Positions 45,879 through 55,346 are shown, counted from the stretch's first letter. The stretch: DNA of 64,000 bases from PALSA-243 sp963743705 (GCA_963743705.1 CAVUQS010000021.1:1-64000); one strand, 5' to 3'. The notes: generated by a model not told the origin, from the letters alone. Numbers and translations: made by a program.

Positions 45879-46700
45879 ATGGCAGATCTCGCCGCCAAAG
45901 AGGCCCAGCTTCTCGAACTCATCCGTCCCATGGGCCGCGTGATCGTCGCGTTTTCCGGCGGCGCCGATTCCGCCTATCTCGCATGGGCGGCGCATCGGGC
46001 TCTCGGCCGTGAAGCTCTCGCCGTCACCGCCGATTCTCCTTCCTTTCCTCGCTCGCACAAACGCGATTCCGAGGAATTCACCGCGCGCTTCGGCATCATG
46101 CACGAATTCATCGCCACCAACGAATTCGATAATCCCGAGTACGTCCGCAACGCCCCCAACCGCTGCTTCCATTGCAAGGATGAGCTTTTCACGCGCTTGG
46201 AAGAATTCGGCCGCGAGCGCGGCATCCAGCACATCGTCTACGGCGTCAATGTCGACGATCTTGGCGACTACCGCCCGGGCCAGAACGCCGCCAAACAGCA
46301 TCATGTGGCGTCGCCGCTGGCCGATGCCGGCCTCACCAAAGCCGAAATTCGTGAGCTTTCGCGCGCCGCGGGGCTGCCTACTTGGGACCGTCCTGCTTCC
46401 GCGTGCCTGAGTTCGCGCATCCCTTATGGAACGCCCGTCACCATCCAGAACGTGAAGACCGTCGAAGTTGGCGAGGAAGAAATCAAAGCCCTCGGCTTCC
46501 GGCAGTTCCGCGTGCGTTTCCATGGCGAAATAGTGCGCATCGAAATCGCCCCAGAGGAAATGCCGCGCGCCTTAACCGTCGATATGGCGCAGCGCCTCAC
46601 CGCCATCTTCAAGCCGCTCGGCTTCAAGTATGTTGCGCTCGATCTCGAAGGTTACCGCCAAGGCTCGCTCAACGAAGTTTTGCCATTAACCGTACGCTGA
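45879..46700 (+). CDS. larE: ATP-dependent sacrificial sulfur transferase LarE
   Basis: An intact 273-residue PP-loop enzyme. SGGADS at residues 26-31 is the ATP-pyrophosphatase loop, and Cys176 in DRPASACLSSR corresponds to the sacrificial cysteine of Lactobacillus LarE, which donates its sulfur to build the nickel-pincer cofactor of lactate racemase. LarB, LarC and LarA are not in the window, so the cofactor's user here is unknown. Many LarE homologs use a [4Fe-4S] cluster with three cysteines instead; the single Cys pattern favours the sacrificial type. Confidence 0.88.
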   Translation: MADLAAKEAQLLELIRPMGRVIVAFSGGADSAYLAWAAHRALGREALAVTADSPSFPRSHKRDSEEFTARFGIMHEFIATNEFDNPEYVRNAPNRCFHCKDELFTRLEEFGRERGIQHIVYGVNVDDLGDYRPGQNAAKQHHVASPLADAGLTKAEIRELSRAAGLPTWDRPASACLSSRIPYGTPVTIQNVKTVEVGEEEIKALGFRQFRVRFHGEIVRIEIAPEEMPRALTVDMAQRLTAIFKPLGFKYVALDLEGYRQGSLNEVLPLTVR

Positions 46701-46748
46701 TCGCGTAATTCCGTTCACACTGGCTTGGCATCTGCACTTCCAAAGTCC

Positions 46749-46931
46749 ATGACACTCAAACAGATTGGATTCGCCTGGAACTATCGGCGCGCTCTTTGGA
46801 ACAATCGCCGCACTATCTGGAAGTACCGGCAACTGATTTACCGCCGGAAGGAAATTGCCGCCGCCGCATCGGTAATCTCAGCGGCGGCTATACTGGCTTC
46901 AGTGCTGCTTAAACGCGGCGCGCGTGCGTGA
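46749..46931 (+). CDS. small basic single-helix membrane protein
   Basis: A 60-residue product, MTLKQIGFAWNYRRALWNNR, with a very basic aromatic N-terminal part and one C-terminal hydrophobic helix (AAAASVISAAAILASVLL). The stop overlaps the GTG of the protease gene (GTGA), which suggests joint translation. The family is unknown; it could be a small partner of the neighbouring membrane protease, an inference from position only. Confidence 0.5.
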   Translation: MTLKQIGFAWNYRRALWNNRRTIWKYRQLIYRRKEIAAAASVISAAAILASVLLKRGARA

Positions 46932-48067
46932 CGAACGACTCCACGAGCCACGACAATTCGACTAACCCCGGGCGCATTCCGGGAACTGTAGGCGTGATCA
47001 CGCTGTTCGGCGTGCCCGTGCGTTTTCACTTCACGTTCGTCCTGCTGCTGATTTTTCTGTTGTTCATCGGCGTGGGTGAGAAGCAATCGGGCGTGTCGAC
47101 CGCGCTCTATATCGCGGCATTGTTCGCCTCTGTGCTCCTGCACGAACTCGGGCACACGCTCGTCGCGCGGCACTACGGCATACGTACGCGCGAGATCGTC
47201 ATGTTTCCTATCGGCGGCGTGTCGAGCGCCGAACGCCAGCCGAAACCATCGGAAGAATTGCCGATTTCGCTCGCCGGGCCGATGGTCAACCTCCTGATCG
47301 CGCTCGCTCTGCTCGGTTGGATCGCTCTGCGCCAGGGATGGGTGTCGCTTGAAACCTTGCGCGAACCCACCGACGCCAATCTCGCCGAGCGCATTGCCGC
47401 CGGCAACCTGGTCTTGTTCCTCTTTAACCTGCTCCCCGCGTATCCGATGGATGGCGGCCGCATCCTGCGCTCCCTGCTCGCGCTTGGCCGGCCCGTCGAG
47501 GAAGCCACGCGCATCGCCGCCGGCGCCGGACAGGGCCTCGCCATCCTGATGGGCCTGGCCGGATTGCTCTGGGGCAATTTCATGTTGATGTTCGTCGCGC
47601 TCTTCGTTTACCTGGGCGCGTTTCAGGAGGGCAACGCCGCCAAGGGCCGCCTTTTCACGTCCGGCTTTCCCGTGAGCGCCGCCATGATTAAGGATTTCCG
47701 CACGCTCACGCACGGCCAGACCATGCGCGACGCCGGTGAACTTCTGCTTGCCACCTCGCAGCACGATTTTCCGGTCATGCACGGCGATTCCGTGATCGGC
47801 TTGCTCACGCGCTCGCTGCTGGTGCACGCCACGTTGACGCAAGGGCCGGAAGCTTATGTCTCGGGCGCGATGGCGCGCGAATTCACCCGCCTCATGCCGG
47901 AGATGCCACTGAACGAAGCCTTGCCGCTCGTGTCCGGACCCGCCGCTTGCGCGCTGGTAATGGATTCGAGCGATCGCCTGCTTGGCATGTTGACCTCGGA
48001 GCATCTTTCCGAGTTCATCCTGCTGCGCCAGGTGAGCGCGGCGCAACAACGCTTCCACCGTGCGTAA
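46928..48067 (+). CDS. site-2 protease (M50) with CBS domains
   Basis: A 379-residue intramembrane metalloprotease. HELGH at residues 72-76 and YPMDGGRIL around Asp175 are the zinc site and its third ligand. Hydrophobic helices flank them (FTFVLLLIFLLFIGVG, AIAASVLL-type, LVLFLFNLLPA). Residues from about 250 form a CBS-domain pair (SAAMIKDFRTLTHGQTMRDA and SEHLSEFILLRQ), typical of the CBS-containing M50B subgroup thought to sense energy state through adenine nucleotides. The substrate is unknown. The start overlaps the small gene upstream; pgk follows in the same direction. Confidence 0.88.
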   Translation: MTNDSTSHDNSTNPGRIPGTVGVITLFGVPVRFHFTFVLLLIFLLFIGVGEKQSGVSTALYIAALFASVLLHELGHTLVARHYGIRTREIVMFPIGGVSSAERQPKPSEELPISLAGPMVNLLIALALLGWIALRQGWVSLETLREPTDANLAERIAAGNLVLFLFNLLPAYPMDGGRILRSLLALGRPVEEATRIAAGAGQGLAILMGLAGLLWGNFMLMFVALFVYLGAFQEGNAAKGRLFTSGFPVSAAMIKDFRTLTHGQTMRDAGELLLATSQHDFPVMHGDSVIGLLTRSLLVHATLTQGPEAYVSGAMAREFTRLMPEMPLNEALPLVSGPAACALVMDSSDRLLGMLTSEHLSEFILLRQVSAAQQRFHRA

Positions 48068-48103
48068 CGGCCGCGTTACGCACGCGTGCTACGCTCGGAA
48101 TTT

Positions 48104-49276
48104 ATGGCCTATTCCTCCATTCGAGATCTCGATTTAGCCGGAAAGCGCGTCTTCATTCGCGTCGATTTCAACGTGCCCCTGGAAAAAACCGAAAGCGGCA
48201 TGAAAATCAGCAGCGACAAACGCATCAAAGCGTCGCTGCCCACCATTCAATACGCGTTGGAACATGGCGCGGCGGTGATTCTGGCGTCGCATCTCGGACG
48301 TCCCAAGGGCAAACCCAATGAGGAAATGAGCTTGAGGCCCGTGGCGGCTCGTCTCGAGGAATTGCTCGGCCGGCCGGTGAAAATGGCCCCCGATTGCATC
48401 GGCCCGCAGGTGGAAGCCATGCTCCCGCATTCCGGCGAAGTGTTGCTGCTCGAAAATCTCCGCTTCCACCCCGAAGAGGAAAAGAACGACCCCGAATTCG
48501 CCAAAAAACTGGCCGCCCTCTGCGACGTCTACGTTAACGACGCCTTCGGCTCCGCGCATCGCGCGCACGCTTCCACCGAAGGCATGATCCGCTTCGTGCC
48601 CGCGGCCGCCGCCGGCCTGCTGATGGAGCAGGAATTGAAGTATCTCGGCATGGCCACGCGCAATCCGCAGCGGCCTTGCATCGCCATTCTCGGCGGCGCC
48701 AAGGTTTCCGACAAGATCGAAGTCATCGAAAATCTCGGCAAGATCGTCGACAAGCTGCTCATCGGCGGCGCGATGGCTTACACCTTCCTCAAAGCGCAAG
48801 GGCTCCCCATCGGTAAGTCGCTGGTCGAAGACGACAAGCTCGAACTCGCCAAGAAGCTGCTTGCCCAGCTTGGTTCGAAGCTGATGCTCCCCGTCGATCA
48901 CGTCGTGGTTTCGGAGATCGCGCCCGGCGCGGCCAACGAAGCGGTAGAAACCATCCCCGACGGCAAGATCGCTGTAGATATCGGCCCCAAAACCATCGAA
49001 GCGTACGCGCAAGCCATCGCCGGCGCCAAGACCATCATCTGGAACGGCCCCATGGGCATCTTCGAAAAACCGCCGTTCGATAAAGGCACGGTCGCGCTGG
49101 CGAAAGCTGTGGCCGAGTCCGGTGCGGTCTCGGTAGTCGGCGGCGGCGATTCCGAAAAGGCAATCAAAGCCGCGGGAGTGTCGAGCAAGATCTCGCACAT
49201 CTCCACCGGCGGCGGCGCATCGCTCGAGTTTCTGGCCGGCATCGAACTGCCGGGAGTTGCGGCGCTGAATCGTTAG
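48104..49276 (+). CDS. pgk: phosphoglycerate kinase
   Basis: A 390-residue glycolytic enzyme that transfers phosphate from 1,3-bisphosphoglycerate to ADP. Signatures: RVFIRVDFNVPLE near the N-terminus, ILASHLGRPKGK, LLENLRFHPEEEKNDPEFAK, VNDAFGSAHRAHAST, GGAKVSDKIEVI, NGPMGIFE and VVGGGDSEKA with SHISTGGGASLEFLAG. Length is normal. It starts 37 bp after the protease gene and may share its transcript. No gap or tpiA is adjacent. Confidence 0.97.
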   Translation: MAYSSIRDLDLAGKRVFIRVDFNVPLEKTESGMKISSDKRIKASLPTIQYALEHGAAVILASHLGRPKGKPNEEMSLRPVAARLEELLGRPVKMAPDCIGPQVEAMLPHSGEVLLLENLRFHPEEEKNDPEFAKKLAALCDVYVNDAFGSAHRAHASTEGMIRFVPAAAAGLLMEQELKYLGMATRNPQRPCIAILGGAKVSDKIEVIENLGKIVDKLLIGGAMAYTFLKAQGLPIGKSLVEDDKLELAKKLLAQLGSKLMLPVDHVVVSEIAPGAANEAVETIPDGKIAVDIGPKTIEAYAQAIAGAKTIIWNGPMGIFEKPPFDKGTVALAKAVAESGAVSVVGGGDSEKAIKAAGVSSKISHISTGGGASLEFLAGIELPGVAALNR

Positions 49277-49302
49277 CGCTCCGCGCGTTGCAGAGTTCGT
49301 GT

Positions 49303-51642
49303 CTATCTGGAGCCGTTCATCCAATTGCGGATGACGTTGATTTGATCACCGCCGCGACCGTGCCCCAGAGGGTGCGTGATCAGCGTGCTTCCCGCCACCG
49401 AGAAATCCGCCATCTTCACCGCCGCGTCAAGCGATGCGGTTGAGCTTACCGATTCACCCAGTTTGATGACCTCCGCGCCAGCTTTCAGCGTCCGGGCGTT
49501 AAAAGCAGCGGCTGTGATCATCGAATTGGCGGCATAGACAAGGTACCCTTCCGTGGATTGGCCGGGCCTCGCGGCGAAATGGGTAGTAGATAGTACGGGC
49601 ATGATTGGCGTCCGCTCGGAGGAGTCGAGCGAACCCACCGTCAGCATGTTTCGTCCTGGGTCCGTCGAGCCTGCGATGTAAAGGAAGCGGCGTCCGTCCG
49701 GCAGAAACTGCAAGGCAATGTGGCGGGTTTCGCCGCGTGACGAGTCGAGCGTCGTGACGCGATACATCGCTCCACCATTTGCGGATACGCGATAGATCCC
49801 GTCCTTCAGCAAGCCGATGATAATGGTTCCGTCGGGCGCCCAGGCGCCTGAATAGCTCGTATCAACTGTACAGATTGTGGCGGTGTGTTGCGTGCCTACT
49901 TCGAAGCGGCGCAGTTGCTTTCCCATAGTTGTCGCAGCTACATAACGTCCATCTGGAGACCAGAACGGCGACCCGTTGGCTTCGTCGTAAATGACCGGCT
50001 CCGTGCCATCACTATTGCAAATCCAAAGATGTCCACGATTGGTATACGCGATGCGTTTTCCATCGGGCGAGAGGCTAATGCGCGCGACCGTTCCATTGGG
50101 GATCTGTATGGCCGATGTGCGCGCGGGTTCGGGAGCTGGAGCGAGTGATAGAGGAATGGCCTTCGTCGGCAGGGCGGAAGTGACCGGCGCCGTCTCCAAG
50201 GGAACGACTTTCGAGCGCTCAACCTGTGGACGAGCGGCGAGTGGAGAGTCAGGCGGCGCAGGATGGATTGCAGCGGCACTTCGCCGTGGGGACCTCCATT
50301 GGTTCCATCGCCAAGCCGCAAACGACGCTCCTGCAGCGAAGATCGCTAATGCGACGGCCAACGGCCAAATCCATCGCACACGTTTCGCGGTGGCGCCTCG
50401 AAACCCGGGCCGGTTCAGTGCCGGTTTGGGTGGCGTTGAATCCACGCACTCGAGCGCGGCCTTCAAATCGCGCGCCGATTGCCAGCGTTCTTCGGGCTCT
50501 TTCGCCAGGCAGCGGCGCAAAACGAGATCGAGCGCGGCCGGAATCGGCGGATCGATGGGCGGCGGATCGAGCGTGAGGATCGCGGCCATGACACGCGCTG
50601 CATTCGGACCATCGAAGGCGCGGCGCCCGGAAAGCATTTCGTAGAGCACCACACCGAAGGAGAAAATGTCACTGCAAGCGTCGGCGTCTTTGCCCTGCGC
50701 CTGCTCGGGCGACATATAGTGCAGCGTGCCGAGGATGGAGCCTTCCTTGGTGACATGCGATGGCGGATCGAGACCGAGCGCGGGCGGCCGTTCCATTTTG
50801 GCGAGGCCGAAATCGAGAACTTTCAGGCTGGTCGCGGTGATGAGGACATTGCCCGGCTTCCAATCGCGATGCACTATCCCTTTGCGGTGCGCCGCATCCA
50901 GCGCGGCCGCCATCTGGATCGCCATCGGCACAGCCCGCCCCACCGCCAAAGGCCCGCGCGCCAGCACGGCTTCCAGGCTCTCGCCCTCGATGTACTCCAT
51001 CACGATCACCGGCTGGCCGTCGCACTCCTCCACGCCGTAGATCGTGCAGATATTAGGATGATTCAGCGCCGAGGCAGCCTGCGCCTCGCGCCGGAACCGC
51101 GCCAGCGAAGCCGGGTCCCCGGCGAGAGCCGAAGGCAGGAATTTCAGCGCGACATTGCGTCCCAGTTTCTGGTCTTCGGCGCGGTAGACCACGCCCATGC
51201 CCCCCGCGCCCAGGCGTTCCATCACCCGGAAATGCGAAACCGCCGGCGGCGGAGGCGATTCGTGAGCCGCGGAGTCAGCTTGCCCCGAAGGCGTCCGTAG
51301 CCCCACTTCCACCGGCGCAATGAACCGGTAGCCGCGCCGCGCCAGCGTCTCGATGAAGCGGGGATTCTCCGCACTCTCCCCCAACGCCTCGCGCAGCCTC
51401 TGCACCGCGGCATTGATACCGTGGCTCACTTCCACCACGGTGTCGTTGGGCCAGAGCCGCTTGCGGATCTCATCCCGCGTGACCACCTCGCCGGGCCGTT
51501 CCAGCAGGGCGGTCAGGATGCGCAGCGGTTGCTCTTGCAGGCGCACGCGCGAACCTTCGCGGCGCAACTCAAATGCCCGCACGTCCAGCTCGAAATCGCT
51601 GAAACAAATGGTCCGGATGCCGCGGAACGAACGGTTCGACAT
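49303..51642 (-). CDS. winged-helix, Ser/Thr kinase and propeller fusion protein
   Basis: A 779-residue protein with three parts. Residues 10-112 are an OmpR/CadC-type winged helix (VRLQEQPLRILTALLERPGE, IETLARRGYRFIAPVEVG). Residues 137-400 are a Ser/Thr kinase with P-loop GAGGMG, Lys167 in VALKFL, HRDWKPGN, DFGLA and a SPE motif. A transmembrane helix near 428 (WIWPLAVALAIFAAGASFAA) leads to a TolB-like beta-propeller (ISLSPDGKRIAYTNRGHLWI). DNA-binding kinase fusions are known in Acidobacteriota. The layout suggests that an outside ligand sensed by the propeller changes kinase activity and gene expression; this is inferred. Targets are unknown. Confidence 0.85.
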   Translation of the reverse strand: MSNRSFRGIRTICFSDFELDVRAFELRREGSRVRLQEQPLRILTALLERPGEVVTRDEIRKRLWPNDTVVEVSHGINAAVQRLREALGESAENPRFIETLARRGYRFIAPVEVGLRTPSGQADSAAHESPPPPAVSHFRVMERLGAGGMGVVYRAEDQKLGRNVALKFLPSALAGDPASLARFRREAQAASALNHPNICTIYGVEECDGQPVIVMEYIEGESLEAVLARGPLAVGRAVPMAIQMAAALDAAHRKGIVHRDWKPGNVLITATSLKVLDFGLAKMERPPALGLDPPSHVTKEGSILGTLHYMSPEQAQGKDADACSDIFSFGVVLYEMLSGRRAFDGPNAARVMAAILTLDPPPIDPPIPAALDLVLRRCLAKEPEERWQSARDLKAALECVDSTPPKPALNRPGFRGATAKRVRWIWPLAVALAIFAAGASFAAWRWNQWRSPRRSAAAIHPAPPDSPLAARPQVERSKVVPLETAPVTSALPTKAIPLSLAPAPEPARTSAIQIPNGTVARISLSPDGKRIAYTNRGHLWICNSDGTEPVIYDEANGSPFWSPDGRYVAATTMGKQLRRFEVGTQHTATICTVDTSYSGAWAPDGTIIIGLLKDGIYRVSANGGAMYRVTTLDSSRGETRHIALQFLPDGRRFLYIAGSTDPGRNMLTVGSLDSSERTPIMPVLSTTHFAARPGQSTEGYLVYAANSMITAAAFNARTLKAGAEVIKLGESVSSTASLDAAVKMADFSVAGSTLITHPLGHGRGGDQINVIRNWMNGSR

Positions 51643-51783
51643 GTAGGTGCTCGAGCAATATGACGATCACGCGAGCCAAATGTTGCTAAGAAATGCGCGC
51701 GTGAGGTCCGCGTGACCGTCTCGTGAGGCTTTAATGAGGCCCACGGCATCGAGGTACGCGCGCGTTCGGCGCAGACTCGCGCC

Positions 51784-52272
51784 ATGGGACCGTTTGTACC
51801 GCTGGCGCTGGTGACGATTCAGTTAAGCGCCGCTCCTGCCATCCCTGCGCGGACCTTGCGCGACGCGCAGATTCAGGCCGTTCGCATTTTTGCCGCCGCC
51901 AAAGTCCAACTGGTCTGGAGTGGCCCCGGCGCATCGCTTCACCTGCAGATCATGGCGCGGGAACTGCGCGGGCTCAATGCCGATACCGCCGGCTTCGCGG
52001 CGCTGACTGGTGGAGATTCCGGATACGCTGCCGTCTCCTGGCCGGCGGTCCAACGCGCCGCCTTACAGATGGATGCCGATCCGGCCGTCGCCTTAGCAGC
52101 GGCCATGGCCCACGAGATCGGCCACCTCCTTCTCGGGCCCGCGCACTCGCGCAGCGGGATCATGAGCGCGCGTTTCGGCTTCGAGGAAATGAAACTGGCC
52201 GCTAGAGGGACTCTCTTACTGGATGTGGAGGGAACGAGAAGATTGGGGCGCCTTATTGCATCGCCACCGTAA
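51784..52272 (+). CDS. secreted zincin-type metalloprotease candidate
   Basis: A 162-residue protein with a short hydrophobic N-terminus (FVPLALVTIQLSAA). The motif HEIGHLLLGPAHSRSGIM holds His110, Glu111, His114 and His121, then a Met-turn-like Gly-Ile-Met. Metzincins normally space the third His one residue closer (HExxHxxGxxH), so the site is related but not canonical. Proteolysis is likely but unproven. Its end overlaps the end of the SIMPL gene on the other strand by 20 bp. Confidence 0.6.
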   Translation: MGPFVPLALVTIQLSAAPAIPARTLRDAQIQAVRIFAAAKVQLVWSGPGASLHLQIMARELRGLNADTAGFAALTGGDSGYAAVSWPAVQRAALQMDADPAVALAAAMAHEIGHLLLGPAHSRSGIMSARFGFEEMKLAARGTLLLDVEGTRRLGRLIASPP

Positions 52273-52930
52273 CCGTAACCGTCGCCGATACCAAAATTGG
52301 CCCCGTCTGAATCGGCGTTAATGCACTAACCACCCCGGGCACCGGCACCGCCACTGGCGAATACGACGAGCTCTGGTCCGCCGAGATCACAGCGTCCGTT
52401 TTTCCCCCCAACCCCGAGGCGATGGCGGCTGCATTGGCAAGCGCCTGTTTCGCGGCCGCGGAAAGCGCCGCCTGCAGCCAGGGCTCCGGATCTTGCAGCC
52501 CGAGCGTCAGATCGCCCACGCTGGTGGCGCCGGACTGGGTGGCCGCATCGATGAGCCGGCCGATCAGGGAGAGGTCCGTGAGCGTAACCTGCTGCGTGTT
52601 GGTGGCGATATACCCCACCAGGCTAGCGGGCTGGATCGACGTCGCGTTGCTATAACGCGGCGACACCGAATACGACACATTCTGGATATTTCCCCGCGGC
52701 CCCACTACCTTCCCCAGCGACTGCAGCACGACGGCCGTAAGGTTGGCGTTCTTTTGCCCCGCATCCTGCGCGCTCAATCCGTTATTACTCACAGTGACTG
52801 TGAGCTGCGCCTGGTCCGGCGGAACCGAAATCGAGGCGCTTCCCTGGGCTTTCACCGACGCGGGCGCGGATTGCCCTTGCATGGAGCTAAAAAAAAGCGA
52901 AGGCGCGGGAGCAGTAGCGCTGTGCGTCAT
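52253..52930 (-). CDS. SIMPL (DUF541) domain protein
   Basis: A 225-residue protein with the SIMPL pattern: VKAQGSASISVPPDQAQLTV, GLSAQDAGQKNANLTAVVLQ, VGYIATNTQQVTLTDLSLIG, AAKQALANAAAIASGLGG and a C-terminal strand (LVSATVTVTVAMQ). SIMPL proteins are periplasmic or outer-surface oligomers of uncertain role. I see no standard signal peptide at this start. Downstream and convergent is the zincin gene. Confidence 0.75.
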   Translation of the reverse strand: MTHSATAPAPSLFFSSMQGQSAPASVKAQGSASISVPPDQAQLTVTVSNNGLSAQDAGQKNANLTAVVLQSLGKVVGPRGNIQNVSYSVSPRYSNATSIQPASLVGYIATNTQQVTLTDLSLIGRLIDAATQSGATSVGDLTLGLQDPEPWLQAALSAAAKQALANAAAIASGLGGKTDAVISADQSSSYSPVAVPVPGVVSALTPIQTGPILVSATVTVTVAMQ

Positions 52931-52991
52931 TAGGCCCTCCGTGGCCGAAATGCGTGCGTCCGGACAGAGACGCGCGCCTTCGATTCTAACC

Positions 52992-54161
52992 CTACATGGC
53001 CACTAACTCACGTTGGATTTCGCCCGTAACGATTGCATCGCGTTCGCCGACGTACATATTGACCTCCGAGCGTACGCCGAACTCAGGTAAATACACCCCC
53101 GGCTCAATCGAGAAACAACTCCCGGGAATTACCCTGCGTTCATCGTGCGTCTCGAGGTTATCCATATTAGCGCCGTTGCCATGCACTTCCTGACCTATGG
53201 AATGTCCCGTACGATGGGTAAAGTATTCGCCGAATCCGTGCTTCTGAATATGTCCGCGGCATGCGTCGTCGACTTCGAACCCGCGTAAATCGTGTCCGGC
53301 GGCGATTGAGGTCTTTACCTTTTCGATGGCCGCGTCTCGCGCGCCGGTTACTACTGCAAATACGTTACGAATCCGTTCCGGAGGGTTAGTCCCGCAGTAA
53401 CCTGTCCATGTAATGTCGTAATAGACTGCGCCGGGTTTGTCCAACTTCGCCCACATATCGAGCAGCAGGAAATCTCCGGCGTTAAGCGGGGAATGACTCT
53501 CGGGCGTCGGCTCATAGTGAGGATTGGACGCGTTGGCGTTGGCGCCGGCGATAGGCCCGTGATCGGTGAATAAGCCCGCCTTGGCGAATCCGTCGCGCAC
53601 GAAAAGCTTCACGTCGAGCTCACTCACCGGCGCGCCATTCGCCAGGCGTTCGCGCACCATGGCGAAAGCGCCCGCGCGGACTTTATCCACGCGCCGTCCG
53701 GCTTCCAGATGCATCTCGAGCGCTTCCGCTGGCCACTTCGCCTCGAAAAACTGGATCAGCTCGGCTGAGCTGACCACATCCACGCCCAAGCTCCGCACCA
53801 GCTCCACCGTCCCCGCGTCCACCATCGACACATACGGAATCGCGCACAGCGGCGAATATTGCATGGCGACGCGTTTCAGGCCGCCCAGAATCTTGCGCAA
53901 TCCTTCCACCTGCTCGTTCCAGCTCGAATAGGGAACCTTCTCGCCTGGCAGCGGCCCGGTCATCTTGCGCTCGATGCGATGCTCCAGCCCGCGCGGTTCG
54001 CCCTCGGCCGGTATGAGGTAATACCAGCGCCGCGTGGGCGTGCGCGGCGGTTCGAACCCCAGCACGCGATAAGCGAGCGGGTCGCGCATGTGGTGGTCGA
54101 AAAAAAGCCACCCGTCGAGTTTCTGATTGCGAATTTCCTGCTGGATTTTAGCGAGGTCCAT
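52992..54161 (-). CDS. M24-family aminopeptidase (Xaa-Pro type)
   Basis: A 389-residue pita-bread peptidase. The metal ligands are visible in order: LLLDMWAKL (Asp), YYDITWTGY (Asp), HRTGHSIGQEVHGNG (His), FSIEPGVYLP (Glu) and VRSEVNMYV (Glu). The N-terminal 150 residues form the creatinase-like domain (KLDGWLFFDHHMRDPLAYRV). Such enzymes remove N-terminal residues before proline in the cytosol. Length fits. Intact and probably transcribed alone. Confidence 0.85.
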   Translation of the reverse strand: MDLAKIQQEIRNQKLDGWLFFDHHMRDPLAYRVLGFEPPRTPTRRWYYLIPAEGEPRGLEHRIERKMTGPLPGEKVPYSSWNEQVEGLRKILGGLKRVAMQYSPLCAIPYVSMVDAGTVELVRSLGVDVVSSAELIQFFEAKWPAEALEMHLEAGRRVDKVRAGAFAMVRERLANGAPVSELDVKLFVRDGFAKAGLFTDHGPIAGANANASNPHYEPTPESHSPLNAGDFLLLDMWAKLDKPGAVYYDITWTGYCGTNPPERIRNVFAVVTGARDAAIEKVKTSIAAGHDLRGFEVDDACRGHIQKHGFGEYFTHRTGHSIGQEVHGNGANMDNLETHDERRVIPGSCFSIEPGVYLPEFGVRSEVNMYVGERDAIVTGEIQRELVAM

Positions 54162-54233
54162 AGAGCTTTCAGTCTATCGAAAAGCAGACCGGTGGCGCCC
54201 TGTGGAGTTCGCGTTCGCGCTCGCGCGCCGAGG

Positions 54234-54776
54234 CTAAAACTGAATCAACTGATAGCTGTAGCCCGGAAAGTCGAACGTTCCCGCCCCGGCGCTCGAGCCA
54301 AACCTCACCACTCCGGCGCCGGGCCAGAACATCGCTAACGAAGAGCTGAAGGTGTAGTCCGCGCGGATCTTGATCCAATTCCCCACTGCGTTATCGCTGC
54401 TGGCCGTGGGCGGCCATGTTGTGCTCCACGAGCTATTCGAACTGCAGGAGCTCACCTGGGAGCACGTCACTGAGGCGCTCTGGCTGGTGAGGGTAAGCGC
54501 CACCTTGCTCATCGGCACCCCGATGGCGTTAGTCTGAAACATGTTCACCACGTCGCTGACGTTTACGAAGCAACTGTTGGGCGAAGCGCACGTGGCGCCG
54601 TGCACCGACGCATAAGACGTGGCGGCTTTCACGGCGTATTGAAGCGTGTGGTATTGCCACATGCCGAGCCCCATCTGCACCACGGAAATCCAAAGGAAGA
54701 TCATGGGAATACCAACCAGCGTGAACTCCAACAGGGTGCTGCCCCTGCGCCGCTTGCGATTTAGCTGGTAGCGCAT
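54234..54776 (-). CDS. TadE-like pilus assembly protein, copy 1
   Basis: A 180-residue protein with the TadE N-terminus: basic residues, then GSTLLEFTLVGIPMIFLWIS, the pseudopilin-like helix with Glu at position +5. The rest is a periplasmic beta domain with several cysteines. The start overlaps the end of the next TadE gene by 16 bp, so they are an operon. TadE/TadF minor pilins accompany Flp pili, but TadA/B/C are not in the window. Confidence 0.75.
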   Translation of the reverse strand: MRYQLNRKRRRGSTLLEFTLVGIPMIFLWISVVQMGLGMWQYHTLQYAVKAATSYASVHGATCASPNSCFVNVSDVVNMFQTNAIGVPMSKVALTLTSQSASVTCSQVSSCSSNSSWSTTWPPTASSDNAVGNWIKIRADYTFSSSLAMFWPGAGVVRFGSSAGAGTFDFPGYSYQLIQF

Positions 54777-55231
54777 GTCGAGTTGTTCTTCATCGGCAAT
54801 TGCGCCACCCGGTAGATGGTCGTCTTGCCGGTCAGGAGTCCCGGAATGGGAATCAGTTGCACCGTGCGGTATGTAACCGCGACTTGAATAGAGTTGACGC
54901 TGTCGAGAGTGGCGCAGGTCAGCGCGACCACTACCGGCTGGGCGTCGCTAACCGGCCCGGAGCAGCTCACCAAGCCGTTCACGTTGGACGAGACGCTCAG
55001 TTCCTGCAGCACGATGTTGCACGCCGTGGCGTTCGATACCGTGCCGCCGCTCAGGTTGGCGCCGTAGAGCGCGGCGACGCGCGCCGCATTCTCGGTGGAG
55101 ATAAGGCCATGGGCATAAAAGCCCCAATCGAAGGCCCCCACAAACAGAAATAGTACCCATGGCGCCAGTAGAGAGAACTCGATTAGGCTCGCTCCGGCCC
55201 GGCGTCGCCTGGATGTCCCCAAGGTAGCCAT
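54761..55231 (-). CDS. TadE-like pilus assembly protein, copy 2
   Basis: A 156-residue protein with the same helix, GASLIEFSLLAPWVLFLFVG, and a cysteine-containing beta domain (CNIVLQELSVSSNVNGLVSC). It is the first gene of the minus-strand pair and faces the TadG-like gene across about 115 bp that must hold both promoters. Together the three resemble the tad cassette for minor pilins. Confidence 0.75.
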   Translation of the reverse strand: MATLGTSRRRRAGASLIEFSLLAPWVLFLFVGAFDWGFYAHGLISTENAARVAALYGANLSGGTVSNATACNIVLQELSVSSNVNGLVSCSGPVSDAQPVVVALTCATLDSVNSIQVAVTYRTVQLIPIPGLLTGKTTIYRVAQLPMKNNSTCATS

Positions 55232-55346
55232 AGGTACATAGTATGTTGCGAATCACTCGCTTAATACCAGTGGTCCTAAGATAGTACGCTACCAACTAAC
55301 TTTGGGTAACATTGAATGCAACCCGGACCGCTGGTAATGTCCGGTC

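Noticed and set aside
48134..49324. A 396-codon open frame antisense to pgk, and a 407-codon one antisense to gyrA (35,195-36,418)
   Set aside because: Both mirror the codon bias of the sense gene, have Ala/Arg/Gly-heavy composition and no recognisable domain or ribosome binding site.
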